A DNA stretch of 64,000 bases, from NCBI RefSeq assembly GCF_006538345.1, contig NZ_BJKL01000004.1, positions 310,001-374,000 of the forward strand. The letters are read 5' to 3'. This document shows positions 9,000 to 17,332 of the stretch, one piece after another. The notes below the pieces were generated by a model, which saw nothing but the letters and a program-made list of their open reading frames with translations, was not told the DNA's origin and did not search any database. The position numbers and the translations under genes are program-made. How positions within the stretch are numbered: position 1 is the first letter of the stretch; each line of letters opens with the position of its first letter. Source of the stretch: Alteromonas sp. KUL49 (GTDB lineage: Bacteria; Pseudomonadota; Gammaproteobacteria; Enterobacterales; Alteromonadaceae).

Positions 9000-9803
9000 T
9001 TACTCTTTAAGGCCCAGCACATCTTCCATAGAATACAGACCTGCTGGCTTGCCAGACAACCATTGAGCTGCGTGTACCGCTCCCTTTGCAAACGTGAGGC
9101 GGCTAGACGCTTTATGGGTAATTTCAAGGCGTTCACCAATATCCGCAAACAAAGCTGTATGTTCTCCCACTATGTCTCCGGCTCTTACGGTAGCAAAACC
9201 AATCGTGTTGTGTTCCCTCTCGGGTTCCTTGCCTTCACGACCATACACCGCGCAAGTTTTTAAATCGCGACCAAGTTCGTCAGCAATGGCTTCACCTATG
9301 GCCATAGCGGTACCAGAAGGGGCATCTTGTTTGAACCTGTGATGGGCTTCGGTGATTTCTATGTCAGCAGTACCACCCAGAACATTGGCAGCCTTTCGTA
9401 CCAAAGAGAGCATCAGGTTAACGCCAACACTGTAGTTCGCCGCAAATACAATAGGGATATGTAGTGCTGCATTATCCAGTGAGTGTAACTGGCTTTCGTT
9501 CAGTCCTGTGGTACCTATCACTACGGGAACTTTGTTTTCAACACACCAAGCAAGGTTGCTTTCAAACACTACAGGTAGTGTAAAGTCGATCATCACATCT
9601 GCATCGGTATTTTTAAGCGACGAGATACCTGAACAATCAATATGTTTCTTACCTATACCCGAAAGTTCACCCACGTTCATTCCGACCCAAGGTGAATCAT
9701 CTCTTACCGTGGCTACGGATAAATGGGCATCTTCACTCGCATCGAGTGCTTCGATAAGTACGCGACCCATGCGGCCGTTTGCACCAAACAAACCAACTTT
9801 CAT
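9000..9803 (-). CDS. dapB: 4-hydroxy-tetrahydrodipicolinate reductase
   Basis: DapB reduces 4-hydroxy-tetrahydrodipicolinate with NAD(P)H in the lysine/diaminopimelate pathway. The product is 267 residues, within the normal 265-275. The N-terminal Rossmann motif is GANGRMGR. Other family signatures are DFTLP, VIGTTG, the substrate-binding EAHHRFKQDAPSGTA and the late AGDIVGEHT. The start at 9803 gives MKVGLFGANG, as expected. It is transcribed away from the cytochrome b gene at 9980 and lies upstream of carA on the same strand, the gene order seen in many gammaproteobacteria. Confidence 0.97.
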   Translation of the reverse strand: MKVGLFGANGRMGRVLIEALDASEDAHLSVATVRDDSPWVGMNVGELSGIGKKHIDCSGISSLKNTDADVMIDFTLPVVFESNLAWCVENKVPVVIGTTGLNESQLHSLDNAALHIPIVFAANYSVGVNLMLSLVRKAANVLGGTADIEITEAHHRFKQDAPSGTAMAIGEAIADELGRDLKTCAVYGREGKEPEREHNTIGFATVRAGDIVGEHTALFADIGERLEITHKASSRLTFAKGAVHAAQWLSGKPAGLYSMEDVLGLKE

Positions 9804-9979
9804 TATTTACTCTTTATCATGTATTAGCCTTCAACAATGAGGGCATTGTGCATGATATCACCGCGATTGCAACGCGCATTATGGGGAGTTTTTGGCTAAC
9901 TCCAACTATTCGCCAATTTGAGTTTTTTTAGATAGGATGAATATCCAGATAACAAATACTTAATGCTAGAGCTTAACTT

Positions 9980-10663
9980 ATGGAAAAGCGTCTCATTTGG
10001 GATATCCCAACCCGATTATTTCATTGGCTATTGGTGGCCAGTATTTTCGGCCTTTATGCCACCGCAGAGTGGATGGACGATGCCGTTCAATGGCACTTCT
10101 ATTTGGGTTACTTCACATTGGGACTCATTATTTTTAGAGTGATATGGGGTTTCGTTGGTCCCACTTACGCTCGTTTTAGTCACTTTGTTAAAGGTCCTGG
10201 TGCAGTATTTTCCTACATGAAAACATTGGGTAGAAAAGACAGTGCCCCAGCAACAGGACACAATGCACTGGGTGGTTATGCAGTCATCATCATGCTCATC
10301 ATGATTGGACTGCAAGCAGTGAGCGGACTCTTTATGACCGACGATATCTACCTTGACGGACCTTATCGCCATTTGGTTGATGAGTCTGTATTAGACGTAA
10401 TGAATACTCTGCATCACCGAGTGTTTGATGTTTTACTTTGGGTGATTGGCTTTCATATTGCCGCCATTGTTTTCTACGCCGTGTTTAAAAAACAAAAGCT
10501 TGTACCACCTATGATTCACGGTAAAAAGCAAACTCAAGCGTCAGGGATCCCTTCATCGAAACTTTTGCTAGCGCTGGTCATTGCACTTATCGTTGGTTTT
10601 GGACTGTATTACGCCATTGAAATAGCACCACCCGCGCCAGCATTAGAGGAGTTCTATTACTAA
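9980..10663 (+). CDS. Cytochrome b561-type membrane protein
   Basis: A probable di-heme b-type membrane cytochrome of the Ni/Fe-hydrogenase b-subunit / cytochrome b561 group, passing electrons between quinones and a periplasmic partner. The 227 residues contain about four long hydrophobic segments plus a C-terminal one near 190-212. Candidate axial histidines are in TRLFHWLL, QWHFYLGY, LHHRVFD and GFHIAAIV. The N-terminus (WDIPTRLFHW) is typical of the family. It stands alone, divergent from dapB. A cytochrome c' gene lies 2.2 kb away beyond prpE; such b/c' proteins are often paired, but no operon link is visible here. The physiological partner is unknown. Confidence 0.85.
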   Translation: MEKRLIWDIPTRLFHWLLVASIFGLYATAEWMDDAVQWHFYLGYFTLGLIIFRVIWGFVGPTYARFSHFVKGPGAVFSYMKTLGRKDSAPATGHNALGGYAVIIMLIMIGLQAVSGLFMTDDIYLDGPYRHLVDESVLDVMNTLHHRVFDVLLWVIGFHIAAIVFYAVFKKQKLVPPMIHGKKQTQASGIPSSKLLLALVIALIVGFGLYYAIEIAPPAPALEEFYY

Positions 10664-10678
10664 CCCAGTGTATTGACG

Positions 10679-10705
10679 GTCTAATGCCATTGCTGAGCAT
10701 TAGAC
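10679..10705. terminator. Stem-loop between convergent cytochrome b and prpE genes
   Basis: GTCTAATGC and GCATTAGAC form a perfect 9-bp stem with a 9-nt loop in the 36-nt gap between convergent genes, overlapping the prpE stop codon. There is no T-tract on either strand, so termination is only inferred. Confidence 0.4.
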
Positions 10706-12601
10706 TGTTACTTGCTGCACCATACCCCGTTGTTTCATTAGGGCTACGATTTCGTCCACACTCGACGGGTCGTCAATAGTCGATGGTACCGCCAAGGGCT
10801 CGTCGGCGGCTATTTGACGTAAAAGCTTTCGCAAGATTTTTCCAGACCGAGTTTTTGGCAAACGTTCAACAACTATGGCTCGCTTAAAGCTTGCCACGGG
10901 GCCGATTTTTTCTCTGACTTGTGCAATCAGCTCTTGCTCTAGTAACTGTTCTTCTATTTCAACACCATTTTTGAGCAATACCAAACCCACTGGGATTTGC
11001 CCTTTTAGTTTGTCGTTTACTCCGATAACACTGCACTCAGCCACAGCGGTATGAGAAGCCAGCACCTCTTCCATTTCACCGGTAGACAATCGATGCCCAG
11101 CCACATTAATTACATCGTCAGTTCGTCCCATAATAAATACATAGCCTTCATCATCGATGTAACCATTATCCCCGGTGCAGTAATAGCCGGGAAACTCCGA
11201 TAAGTAGCCTTGTACAAATCGTTCGTGATCCCCCCATATAGAAGCGAGGCAACCGGGTGGCAAAGGCAACTTGATAGCGATTGCGCCTTGAGTATTGGCA
11301 GGCTTTTGTTCACCACTTTCCGATAACACCTGCACGTTAAACCCTGGGGTGGGTACACTGGATGATCCTGGTTTGGTAGGGAGCGTTTCTACGCCAACTG
11401 GGTTGGCACAAATAGGCCAACCTGTTTCTGTTTGCCACCAATGGTCAACAATCGGCTTATTGGTGACCTCGCGAGTCCAGTGATAGGTTGGCGGGTCAAG
11501 ACGTTCACCTGCCATAAATATGGTTTCAAGGGATGAAAGATCATAGTCTTTAATAAATGTGGCGTTGGGGTCCTCTTTGCGAACGGCTCTAAACGCCGTT
11601 GGGGCAGCAAATAGTACTTTCACTTTGTATTCTTCAACTACACGCCAAAATGCGCCTGCATCTGGTGTTCCTACCGGCTTGCCTTCATACAAGACGGTTG
11701 TTGCACCTTTGAGTAGAGGTCCGTACACAATATAAGAATGCCCTACCACCCAGCCAACATCCGAGGCAGCCCAAAAAGTATCGCCTTCATCCACGTTATA
11801 TACCGCAGACATAGAATAATTAAGTGCGACCGCGTGGCCACCGTTGTCTCTCACAACGCCTTTTGGTTTTCCCGTAGTCCCAGAGGTATACAATATATAA
11901 AGCGGATCCGTCGACTTTACTGGTACACAATCAGCAGGTTCGCTTTTCTCCATCGCAGATACCCAATCGATATCGAATTCTGGGTTTAAACTTGCGGCAA
12001 CCTGTGGGCGTTGATAAACAATGCAGCCCGTTGGCTTATGAGACGCTAGGGCAATTGCACCATCCACCATTGGTTTATATTCAATAACACGCTGGCCCTC
12101 AATTCCACATGACGCTGTAACAATTAACTTGGGCTTCGCATCATCGATTCTGACCGCTAATTCATTAGCTGCAAAACCGCCAAAGACCACCGAGTGCACC
12201 GCTCCTAAGCGGGCCACGGCGAGCATTGCAATGACAGCTTGGGGAATCATCGGCATGTAAATAATCACTCTGTCCCCCTTCTCTACGCCCTGTGCTTTCA
12301 ATACACCGGCAAACCGCCCAACATGAGATAGTAATTCGGCATAGGTGAATTTTTGCTTGGTTTGCGTTACGGGAGAATCGTATATCAAGGCACATTGGTC
12401 ACCTTTACCTGACTCAACATGCTGATCTAATGCTAAATAGCAGGTGTTTAACGTACCGTCAGGAAACCAGCTCACGTAGCCGTTGTCGTTATTACAGAAA
12501 GGAATAATAGGTTTGGTATACCATGCAATCTGCTCAGCTTGTGATAACCAAAATTGCTCAGGATGTTCAGTCGATTGCTGATGTTCATTCTTATAATTCA
12601 T
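10700..12601 (-). CDS. prpE: Propionyl-CoA synthetase (acyl-CoA synthetase, PrpE type)
   Basis: An AMP-forming acyl-CoA ligase of the ANL superfamily, most likely activating propionate, with acetate as a possible alternative. The ATP-binding motif is SGTTGKPKGVVRDNGGHAVAL; the VRDxGG extension favours PrpE over Acs. Other motifs are WWQTETGWP, the hinge region YCTGDNGYIDDEGY, MGRTDDVINVAGHRLSTGEME and the catalytic lysine in PKTRSGKILRK. Possible starts are TTG 12613, ATG 12607 and ATG 12601. The last gives MNYKNEHQQSTEHPEQFW, which aligns in length with E. coli PrpE, and has GGAC 6 nt upstream, so it is preferred (633 residues). It is not in a prp operon. Regulation by CrbR, which controls acs in relatives, is possible but not shown. 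Confidence 0.88.
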   Translation of the reverse strand: MNYKNEHQQSTEHPEQFWLSQAEQIAWYTKPIIPFCNNDNGYVSWFPDGTLNTCYLALDQHVESGKGDQCALIYDSPVTQTKQKFTYAELLSHVGRFAGVLKAQGVEKGDRVIIYMPMIPQAVIAMLAVARLGAVHSVVFGGFAANELAVRIDDAKPKLIVTASCGIEGQRVIEYKPMVDGAIALASHKPTGCIVYQRPQVAASLNPEFDIDWVSAMEKSEPADCVPVKSTDPLYILYTSGTTGKPKGVVRDNGGHAVALNYSMSAVYNVDEGDTFWAASDVGWVVGHSYIVYGPLLKGATTVLYEGKPVGTPDAGAFWRVVEEYKVKVLFAAPTAFRAVRKEDPNATFIKDYDLSSLETIFMAGERLDPPTYHWTREVTNKPIVDHWWQTETGWPICANPVGVETLPTKPGSSSVPTPGFNVQVLSESGEQKPANTQGAIAIKLPLPPGCLASIWGDHERFVQGYLSEFPGYYCTGDNGYIDDEGYVFIMGRTDDVINVAGHRLSTGEMEEVLASHTAVAECSVIGVNDKLKGQIPVGLVLLKNGVEIEEQLLEQELIAQVREKIGPVASFKRAIVVERLPKTRSGKILRKLLRQIAADEPLAVPSTIDDPSSVDEIVALMKQRGMVQQVTV

Positions 12602-12776
12602 AACCATGTCCAATGTAGGGCTTTTATCAGCTACACTAGAACAGTTTTCCTGTTTTACCCCATAAGACTTCAGCCTTATACGGCGTAACCCAATGAATAA
12701 TAGAACAATTATTTAAATTTAAAAGGGCAGCAATGAGTATAGGGAGCGGGAGAGTGAGTTTTTCAATACAAGATAA

Positions 12777-12809
12777 AAAACTGGGTAACAGTCACAGTTA
12801 CCCAGTTTT
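12777..12809. terminator. Terminator after the cytochrome c' gene
   Basis: CTGGGTAAC and GTTACCCAG form a perfect stem flanked by AAAA and TTTT, with a 7-nt loop. It lies 10 nt after the cytochrome c' stop and is symmetrical enough to work in both directions. Confidence 0.85.
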
Positions 12810-12819
12810 TGGATATAGC

Positions 12820-13308
12820 TTAGTCAGCTTTGTAAGCATCGTGACAAGATTTACAGCTTCCGCCCACTTTACCGATAGCTGCTCGGTAGCCATCAGTATC
12901 GCCAGCTTCAACAACGCTCGCTAGATTTTGTGCTGCAGCACGCATGGCTTCGATTTTAGCTTCAACATCACTAAAGTCTTCCCACATTTCATCTTTAGCA
13001 CTGGTCTCAACATTGAATTTGCGAGTATCTGTAACCAAATAATCGCTCATCATGTCTGCCAATTGCTCTAGACGTACCGCATTGGTTTTCATTACTGACT
13101 CATCGAAAGGGATAGCGCCCTTCGCCATGCCACCTAATGGCCCCATATTGCTGCGAACCAACTGAAACAATGCTTGACGATACTGAGTCGCCGCTGCCGC
13201 ATGACGCTCAGAGGTTGCTTCATTTGCATATACACCGCTGGCCGCAATAAGCGATACCAATGAAGCACCCAATCCCATGATTACCTTGCGTTTAATTCCT
13301 GAAGTCAT
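12820..13308 (-). CDS. Cytochrome c' (periplasmic)
   Basis: A four-helix-bundle c-type cytochrome, a family that binds NO and other gases in the periplasm. The 162 residues begin with a signal peptide (RKVIMGLGASLVSLIAASGVYA, cleavage after YA). The single heme-binding motif CKSCHDAYK sits at the extreme C-terminus, as in cytochromes c', and the mature length of about 135 fits. The conserved helix-1 start (RQALFQLVRSNMGPLGGMAKG) is also typical. It is monocistronic with its own terminator, between prpE and the large ExbB/TonB operon on the same strand. Substrate and partner are not visible. Confidence 0.9.
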   Translation of the reverse strand: MTSGIKRKVIMGLGASLVSLIAASGVYANEATSERHAAAATQYRQALFQLVRSNMGPLGGMAKGAIPFDESVMKTNAVRLEQLADMMSDYLVTDTRKFNVETSAKDEMWEDFSDVEAKIEAMRAAAQNLASVVEAGDTDGYRAAIGKVGGSCKSCHDAYKAD

Positions 13309-13452
13309 GCCTGTTCTCCGTTTTATTAACTCTGGATAGTTTTTAGTATAGAAAGCGTTTAGGGCGAGCCCTGAGTTTTTGTTGTTTTCTCTATCCTGAC
13401 AAAAAGCATAGTTTTAGCAAGGTTTTAAACGATATTAAGCGTACTTTTTCAG

Positions 13453-14448
13453 TTAAAAAGGCAAAAAGTTAAAAGCGTATTCCAGTTTAGTCTGCTTAAC
13501 CTTGGCTTCTCCAAAGTTTATCATCCTGATACGGGCAAGGAGTTTTTGCTCCAATGCTTCGAAGTCCAACTCACTACTTACTAGGGTAACCAGTGACAAA
13601 CTCCCATTGGGTTCAATAGTAAGATTCACCGTCAGCTTTCCCTCCAGATCAGGATTTTCCCGCAATGCACGCCTGTATAGTGCGTAAACCGCTCCTTTGT
13701 TTGCATCTAGGGTTTTTCTAATGGCCTCGATATCTCTGTCGCCTATCACCTGGGATTCTGTTTGAATACGCTTGGCAGCAAGTGAGGCGGCTCCTTGTTC
13801 TGGTGCGTCAAACTCGGTGGTTCTTCGACCAGCCAACTCACCACGCGCACCTATTTCTGTACTTATATCACCCTGTGATAGTCCTCCACTGGTGCTCGTT
13901 GCCATTTCCTGACCAATACGTTGACGTTGAGTTTGCTCGGCTTGCCCTGCCCCTTCAACGGTTTGAACATCCGCCAAGTTAGTTAAATTCGCGTCACTGC
14001 GTAAGCTGGCTAGTTGATCTTGAAACGCTAACACACCGGTTTGCCGCGCATTTTCACGGGCCTGCGCTACCGTTTCTTCCGGCGTTGGCTCGGGCTCAGG
14101 CTCAGGCTCTACAATAGGTTCTGGCTCTGGAGTTATTATTTCTTCAGGTGCTGGTGGTTTCTCTTCGGGGGTAGGCTCTGGGGGCTTCTCCTCGGGTATT
14201 GGCTCAGGTTCGGGTTCTGGTTCAATGATCGGCGGCGGAGGTGGTTCCTGTGCCACTAAAATATGCGCTAGTTGAGGCGGCTTTCGCGAATCCTCTTGCA
14301 CCAGTGTTTGTGGAAGCTGAACGACGGAAACGCCCACGGCTAACAGAAGGGTTACGCCTAATATGCCATAGGTTATCTGAGTAAATCGTCGATTTTCCCG
14401 CTCGCTCGACGACCATGGAAGCTGGCTGTCAAAATACACCGTATTCAT
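13453..14448 (-). CDS. TonB-type energy transducer with AgmX/PglI C-terminal domain
   Basis: Probable TonB-like protein that carries force from the ExbB/ExbD motor across the periplasm. The 331 residues have a short cytoplasmic tail, one membrane segment (about 26-47) and a long proline/glutamate-rich stretch (about 66-125) of EPEPEP-type repeats suited to span the periplasm. A linker follows, then a C-terminal domain (about 235-331) starting RDIEAIRKTLDANKGAVYALYRR. That domain resembles the AgmX/PglI family known from Myxococcus gliding and sporulation machines rather than E. coli TonB. Its ATG overlaps the end of the upstream ExbD gene, and it closes the operon. It probably serves this locus only and is not a general TonB for iron receptors; that is inference. 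Confidence 0.85.
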   Translation of the reverse strand: MNTVYFDSQLPWSSSERENRRFTQITYGILGVTLLLAVGVSVVQLPQTLVQEDSRKPPQLAHILVAQEPPPPPIIEPEPEPEPIPEEKPPEPTPEEKPPAPEEIITPEPEPIVEPEPEPEPTPEETVAQARENARQTGVLAFQDQLASLRSDANLTNLADVQTVEGAGQAEQTQRQRIGQEMATSTSGGLSQGDISTEIGARGELAGRRTTEFDAPEQGAASLAAKRIQTESQVIGDRDIEAIRKTLDANKGAVYALYRRALRENPDLEGKLTVNLTIEPNGSLSLVTLVSSELDFEALEQKLLARIRMINFGEAKVKQTKLEYAFNFLPF

Positions 14449-14969
14449 GCAGCCACCTCACTTTCAACGTCAGCCCCAATGATCTGCTCTATCGCCAATG
14501 AAACATTGGTGAAACCAGCACTTGCACAGGTCGTCATTATCTTTTTAAGCAAGGCGTAAGGTACACTTCTATCACCCATAATGGTAATCGGGTGCCCGTC
14601 TGGCCCATCATTTACTGTATTTTCAGGCAACGCCGCTTTATGTAGTTCAAGCTGAACAGCCAATAAGGAAATGGTGCTATCGGCGTCGCGCATTACCGCA
14701 TCTACGTCTGCAACATGCTGACCTTCAATGAGAATATCTGTGCCGTTAACAAGAATAAGTAGAGTTTCCTTGGCGGCTAGTTCCGAGGTAGCTTGGGGTA
14801 GCGTGACCGATTTGTGGTTATCAAGCACCTGTACGTCAGATGCATTGAGCATTAAGAAGAACACTAATATGGTAAAGATATCCATTAATGACACAAGGCT
14901 TAGCTTGGTTTGCTGGGCGTTGCGCCTATGATTTCTATCCATACGCTTCGCTCTCATAGATTGCTTCAT
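14445..14969 (-). CDS. exbD: ExbD/TolR-family protein (Asp retained)
   Basis: Second of two ExbD-like stator proteins in the operon. It has 174 residues: a basic cytoplasmic N-terminus, one membrane helix (about 25-45) with SLVSLMDIFTILVFFLM, and a periplasmic domain. The proton-carrying aspartate expected in this family is present at position 30. The gene overlaps the first exbD by ATGA and the tonB start by four bases, indicating translational coupling. In Myxococcus the motor AglRQS likewise has one ExbB-like and two ExbD-like subunits. Its role is to convert proton motive force into motion of the TonB-like transducer. Confidence 0.88.
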   Translation of the reverse strand: MKQSMRAKRMDRNHRRNAQQTKLSLVSLMDIFTILVFFLMLNASDVQVLDNHKSVTLPQATSELAAKETLLILVNGTDILIEGQHVADVDAVMRDADSTISLLAVQLELHKAALPENTVNDGPDGHPITIMGDRSVPYALLKKIMTTCASAGFTNVSLAIEQIIGADVESEVAA

Positions 14970-15541
14970 TGCGCATACTCCATAGGTGAACTAGGCGTTG
15001 CAGTCCAGTCAAGACTTGCCATACTCGGCGGTGCTTCGGCAAAAGAGACCTCGGGAAACAATGCCGCATCTACTACCGAAGCAGCCACTACATCTTTGTA
15101 TGACCGAACTTGTTCGATGAGCGTAATAACACTCTGATAGTCTAGCGAGTCATCAATCATCAAAACAATGTCGTCTTTCTCAATACCTTTTGCTAGCAAG
15201 GTTTGTTTTATCTGCTTTAAGACAAACTGAATCTTGCCCCAATCATTGTGGTATGAGCTGTCACTATCGTTACTCACCGCGGGGATCTGCTCCACCAAAT
15301 AACCGGAAGGGAAATACACGGCACTCCCCTGAGGCGTTACCACAAGCTCTATGTGCTGATTTTCAATGTCACCACCATCGCCTGCGACCTCTAACCCAGG
15401 AAGGCTCAATTCAATCACGGTAATCTTAGAAAACACCATCATCATCAACAGCACTGGTACTAAGACAATCATTAGATTTAAAAACGAGGTTATATCTAAC
15501 TCTGCGTCTGGCTTTTTATGACGTTTTTGACGACCCAACAT
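14966..15541 (-). CDS. exbD: ExbD/TolR-family protein (critical Asp replaced by Asn)
   Basis: First ExbD-like subunit, 191 residues, with one membrane helix and a periplasmic domain. Aligning its helix ELDITSFLNLMIVLVPVLL with E. coli ExbD (VTPFIDVMLVL) puts Asn22 where the essential proton-carrying Asp lies. An Asp at position 16 sits just before the helix but is not in register. The partner ExbD encoded immediately downstream keeps its Asp30, so the pair looks functionally asymmetric. The gene lies 6 nt after exbB and overlaps the next exbD. The substitution is seen directly; its effect is inferred. Confidence 0.85.
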   Translation of the reverse strand: MLGRQKRHKKPDAELDITSFLNLMIVLVPVLLMMMVFSKITVIELSLPGLEVAGDGGDIENQHIELVVTPQGSAVYFPSGYLVEQIPAVSNDSDSSYHNDWGKIQFVLKQIKQTLLAKGIEKDDIVLMIDDSLDYQSVITLIEQVRSYKDVVAASVVDAALFPEVSFAEAPPSMASLDWTATPSSPMEYAQ

Positions 15542-15547
15542 AATGAT

Positions 15548-16213
15548 TTACTCGTCTGCTTGACGGCTAAACGGAGTCACTGATTTTTTGGCCATTAATG
15601 CGTTAAGAAATTTCACACCCGCCATCTCCATGCTATCGACAATTTCCACTGTTTTGGTTTGTAGTATCGAATGCAGTGCTAGCAACGGAATCGCCGCGAT
15701 CAAGCCAAATGCAGTGGTATTCATCGCTACAGAGATACTTTGCGACAACAAGCTCGCTTTTTCCGAAGGGTCCGCATTCGCCACCGCAGAGAAGGCTGCA
15801 ATCAAGCCGATAATAGTGCCAAGTAGACCAAGCAAGGTTGAAATGTTTGCCAAGGTACCCAAGTACGGCGTGCGTTTTTCTAATCGAGGAATGGTTTCCA
15901 TCAAGCCCTCTTCCATCGCGTATTCAATATCCTCTCTTCGAGGGCTCACTTGTAGTCTGGCAATACCAGCACCGATAACTCGAGCGACTGGCGCAGAGCC
16001 CTTAGCTGATAGTTTTTCTACTTGGTCAAATCGCTGATTATTCAGCAAGGGCTCTAGCTCAGAAAATGCCTTTTTATTGGTGTGCTTTGCTGATGCTAAG
16101 AAGAAGTAGCGCTCTAGCGCAATAGACAGGCCGATGGCCAATACAGTTGCGATGGGGAACATGAAGGCACCGCCCTCTTGGAAAAAACGTACAATTACAT
16201 CAAAAATTTGCAT
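15548..16213 (-). CDS. exbB: MotA/TolQ/ExbB proton channel family protein
   Basis: Pentameric-type proton channel subunit of the ExbB/TolQ family, 221 residues with three membrane segments (about 15-35, 120-145 and 165-185). The cytoplasmic region and the TM2/TM3 signature TPYLGTLANISTLLGLLGTIIGLIAAF are characteristic, as is MNTTAFGLIAAIPLLALHS in the last helix. It lies upstream of two exbD genes and a tonB gene in one operon, together forming the proton-driven motor. There is a 77-nt gap to the preceding small gene, the largest gap inside the operon, so an internal promoter is possible though none is evident. Confidence 0.92.
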   Translation of the reverse strand: MQIFDVIVRFFQEGGAFMFPIATVLAIGLSIALERYFFLASAKHTNKKAFSELEPLLNNQRFDQVEKLSAKGSAPVARVIGAGIARLQVSPRREDIEYAMEEGLMETIPRLEKRTPYLGTLANISTLLGLLGTIIGLIAAFSAVANADPSEKASLLSQSISVAMNTTAFGLIAAIPLLALHSILQTKTVEIVDSMEMAGVKFLNALMAKKSVTPFSRQADE

Positions 16214-16290
16214 GATACTACCTCGTTATCATTGTGTTCTTTGTTATGTAAAACAGTGTGTTGTTTTAACGTTAAAAAATGGTTAGCGGG

Positions 16291-16611
16291 TTATTGTTGT
16301 GCCTCACCCGCTGAATGATTGGCACTATTGACTTGCCCCATATGTTGGGTGAGCGCCAGATTCCGCATAAATGATTTTCGCTCTATGAGAGAAAGCTCCA
16401 TGGCTTTGAGTGGCCAAGTTAATGTACCGTCGATGCTTCTATGCTCAGGTAGCTGCCATGGAACAATACTCAGTACCTGTGGCTGCTCCTTACTACCTTT
16501 AATGGTGACTTCAAGTCGGATAGGTTCCTCAGTTTGCTGAGCCAACACTAGGTTGGACAGGCCTAGAAGAAGTACAGCCGCAATACTTTTAGTTAGTGGG
16601 TTAGTTACCAT
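16291..16611 (-). CDS. Small exported protein of unknown function in the motor operon
   Basis: I do not recognise this 106-residue protein. It starts with a signal peptide (MVTNPLTKSIAAVLLLGLSNLVLA, cleavage before QQTEE). The mature part of about 80 residues includes VTIKGSKEQPQVLSIVPWQLPE. The start at 16611 has AAGGAG 7 nt upstream and overlaps the last codons of the preceding TPR gene; a longer frame to 16641 would lie wholly inside that gene. Its position between the TPR lipoproteins and exbB makes a periplasmic accessory role in the same machine likely. Confidence 0.8.
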   Translation of the reverse strand: MVTNPLTKSIAAVLLLGLSNLVLAQQTEEPIRLEVTIKGSKEQPQVLSIVPWQLPEHRSIDGTLTWPLKAMELSLIERKSFMRNLALTQHMGQVNSANHSAGEAQQ

Positions 16612-17332
16612 TGGTAGCTCCTTCTTGTTGCTGCATCGCAATCTGCCGCTCTACGTCTTTTATCCACCGCTGCACACTTTTTAAAGTTCGCTGTTTTGGG
16701 TTAGCGTTTAGTGCTTGCGCGATGGTTTGATATTGGTGGTAATGACGTAGTGCTGTGACTTTGTCGCCCAAATACAAATCGTGAAGAATCCCCATATTCA
16801 GATGCACTAACGGATTATTTGGCCATGCCGCCAGTGCTTCATTCCAATAGTGATTTGCCGTCTTAAAATCGCCTTGTTCTCTAGCTAAAGCACCCAGTCT
16901 ATTTAGAGCAAAATGATTGTATCGATTGTGCTCAACCGCAGTTTTGTATGCCGATTGTGCTAGCTGAGTGTCACCGAGTGCTTTTGCGATGTCTCCCGTT
17001 AACACCCAATAAGCAGATGGAGTTTCATCGGTTACAGTAATGCCGTGAAGCACATGAGAAGCCTGCTCAAAATCCCCCGATGTAGTTAATGCAATCGCAC
17101 TATTAAATACCCTCTGCTGCTCTGCACTAAATGTCCGCTTCGCAGCAAGGTAATGATTCTGAGCAGAAGCAACCGCCGTTTCTTCAGCGCTAGCCTGAAC
17201 TTCATTGTCTTGTGTCGGAGATAAGGCATTTTCCCCGTGCTCACTAGTAGTGGTCACACAGGCAGATAAAAGCAGGATATTTGTCGAAACAATAAATAGC
17301 TGCTTAAAACCGAGGCCTTTAATACATGTCAT
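16601..17332 (-). CDS. TPR lipoprotein, motor operon
   Basis: Predicted lipoprotein of 243 residues with the lipobox LLLSAC (Cys25), followed by tetratricopeptide-like helices (about 70-210). An example is HFALNRLGALAREQGDFKTANHYWNEALAAWPNNPLVHLNMGILHD. TPR proteins usually assemble complexes. The start overlaps the end of the preceding 981-codon gene by 14 nt, and its own end overlaps the next small gene, so translation is coupled. By size, lipid anchor and position it could correspond to the small TPR lipoprotein of Myxococcus Glt/Nfs systems; this is a structural analogy, not a demonstrated homology. Confidence 0.85.
   Translation of the reverse strand: MTCIKGLGFKQLFIVSTNILLLSACVTTTSEHGENALSPTQDNEVQASAEETAVASAQNHYLAAKRTFSAEQQRVFNSAIALTTSGDFEQASHVLHGITVTDETPSAYWVLTGDIAKALGDTQLAQSAYKTAVEHNRYNHFALNRLGALAREQGDFKTANHYWNEALAAWPNNPLVHLNMGILHDLYLGDKVTALRHYHQYQTIAQALNANPKQRTLKSVQRWIKDVERQIAMQQQEGATNGN

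Noticed and set aside
14080-14235. Tandem DNA repeat or CRISPR-like array
   Set aside because: The periodicity comes from EPEPEP and PPEPTPEEKPP coding in the TonB linker; there are no spacers.
14041-14259. Tryptophan/arginine-rich plus-strand frame in the tonB gene
   Set aside because: It is the complement of the Pro/Glu repeat region of the TonB-like protein; the repeat pattern explains its odd composition.
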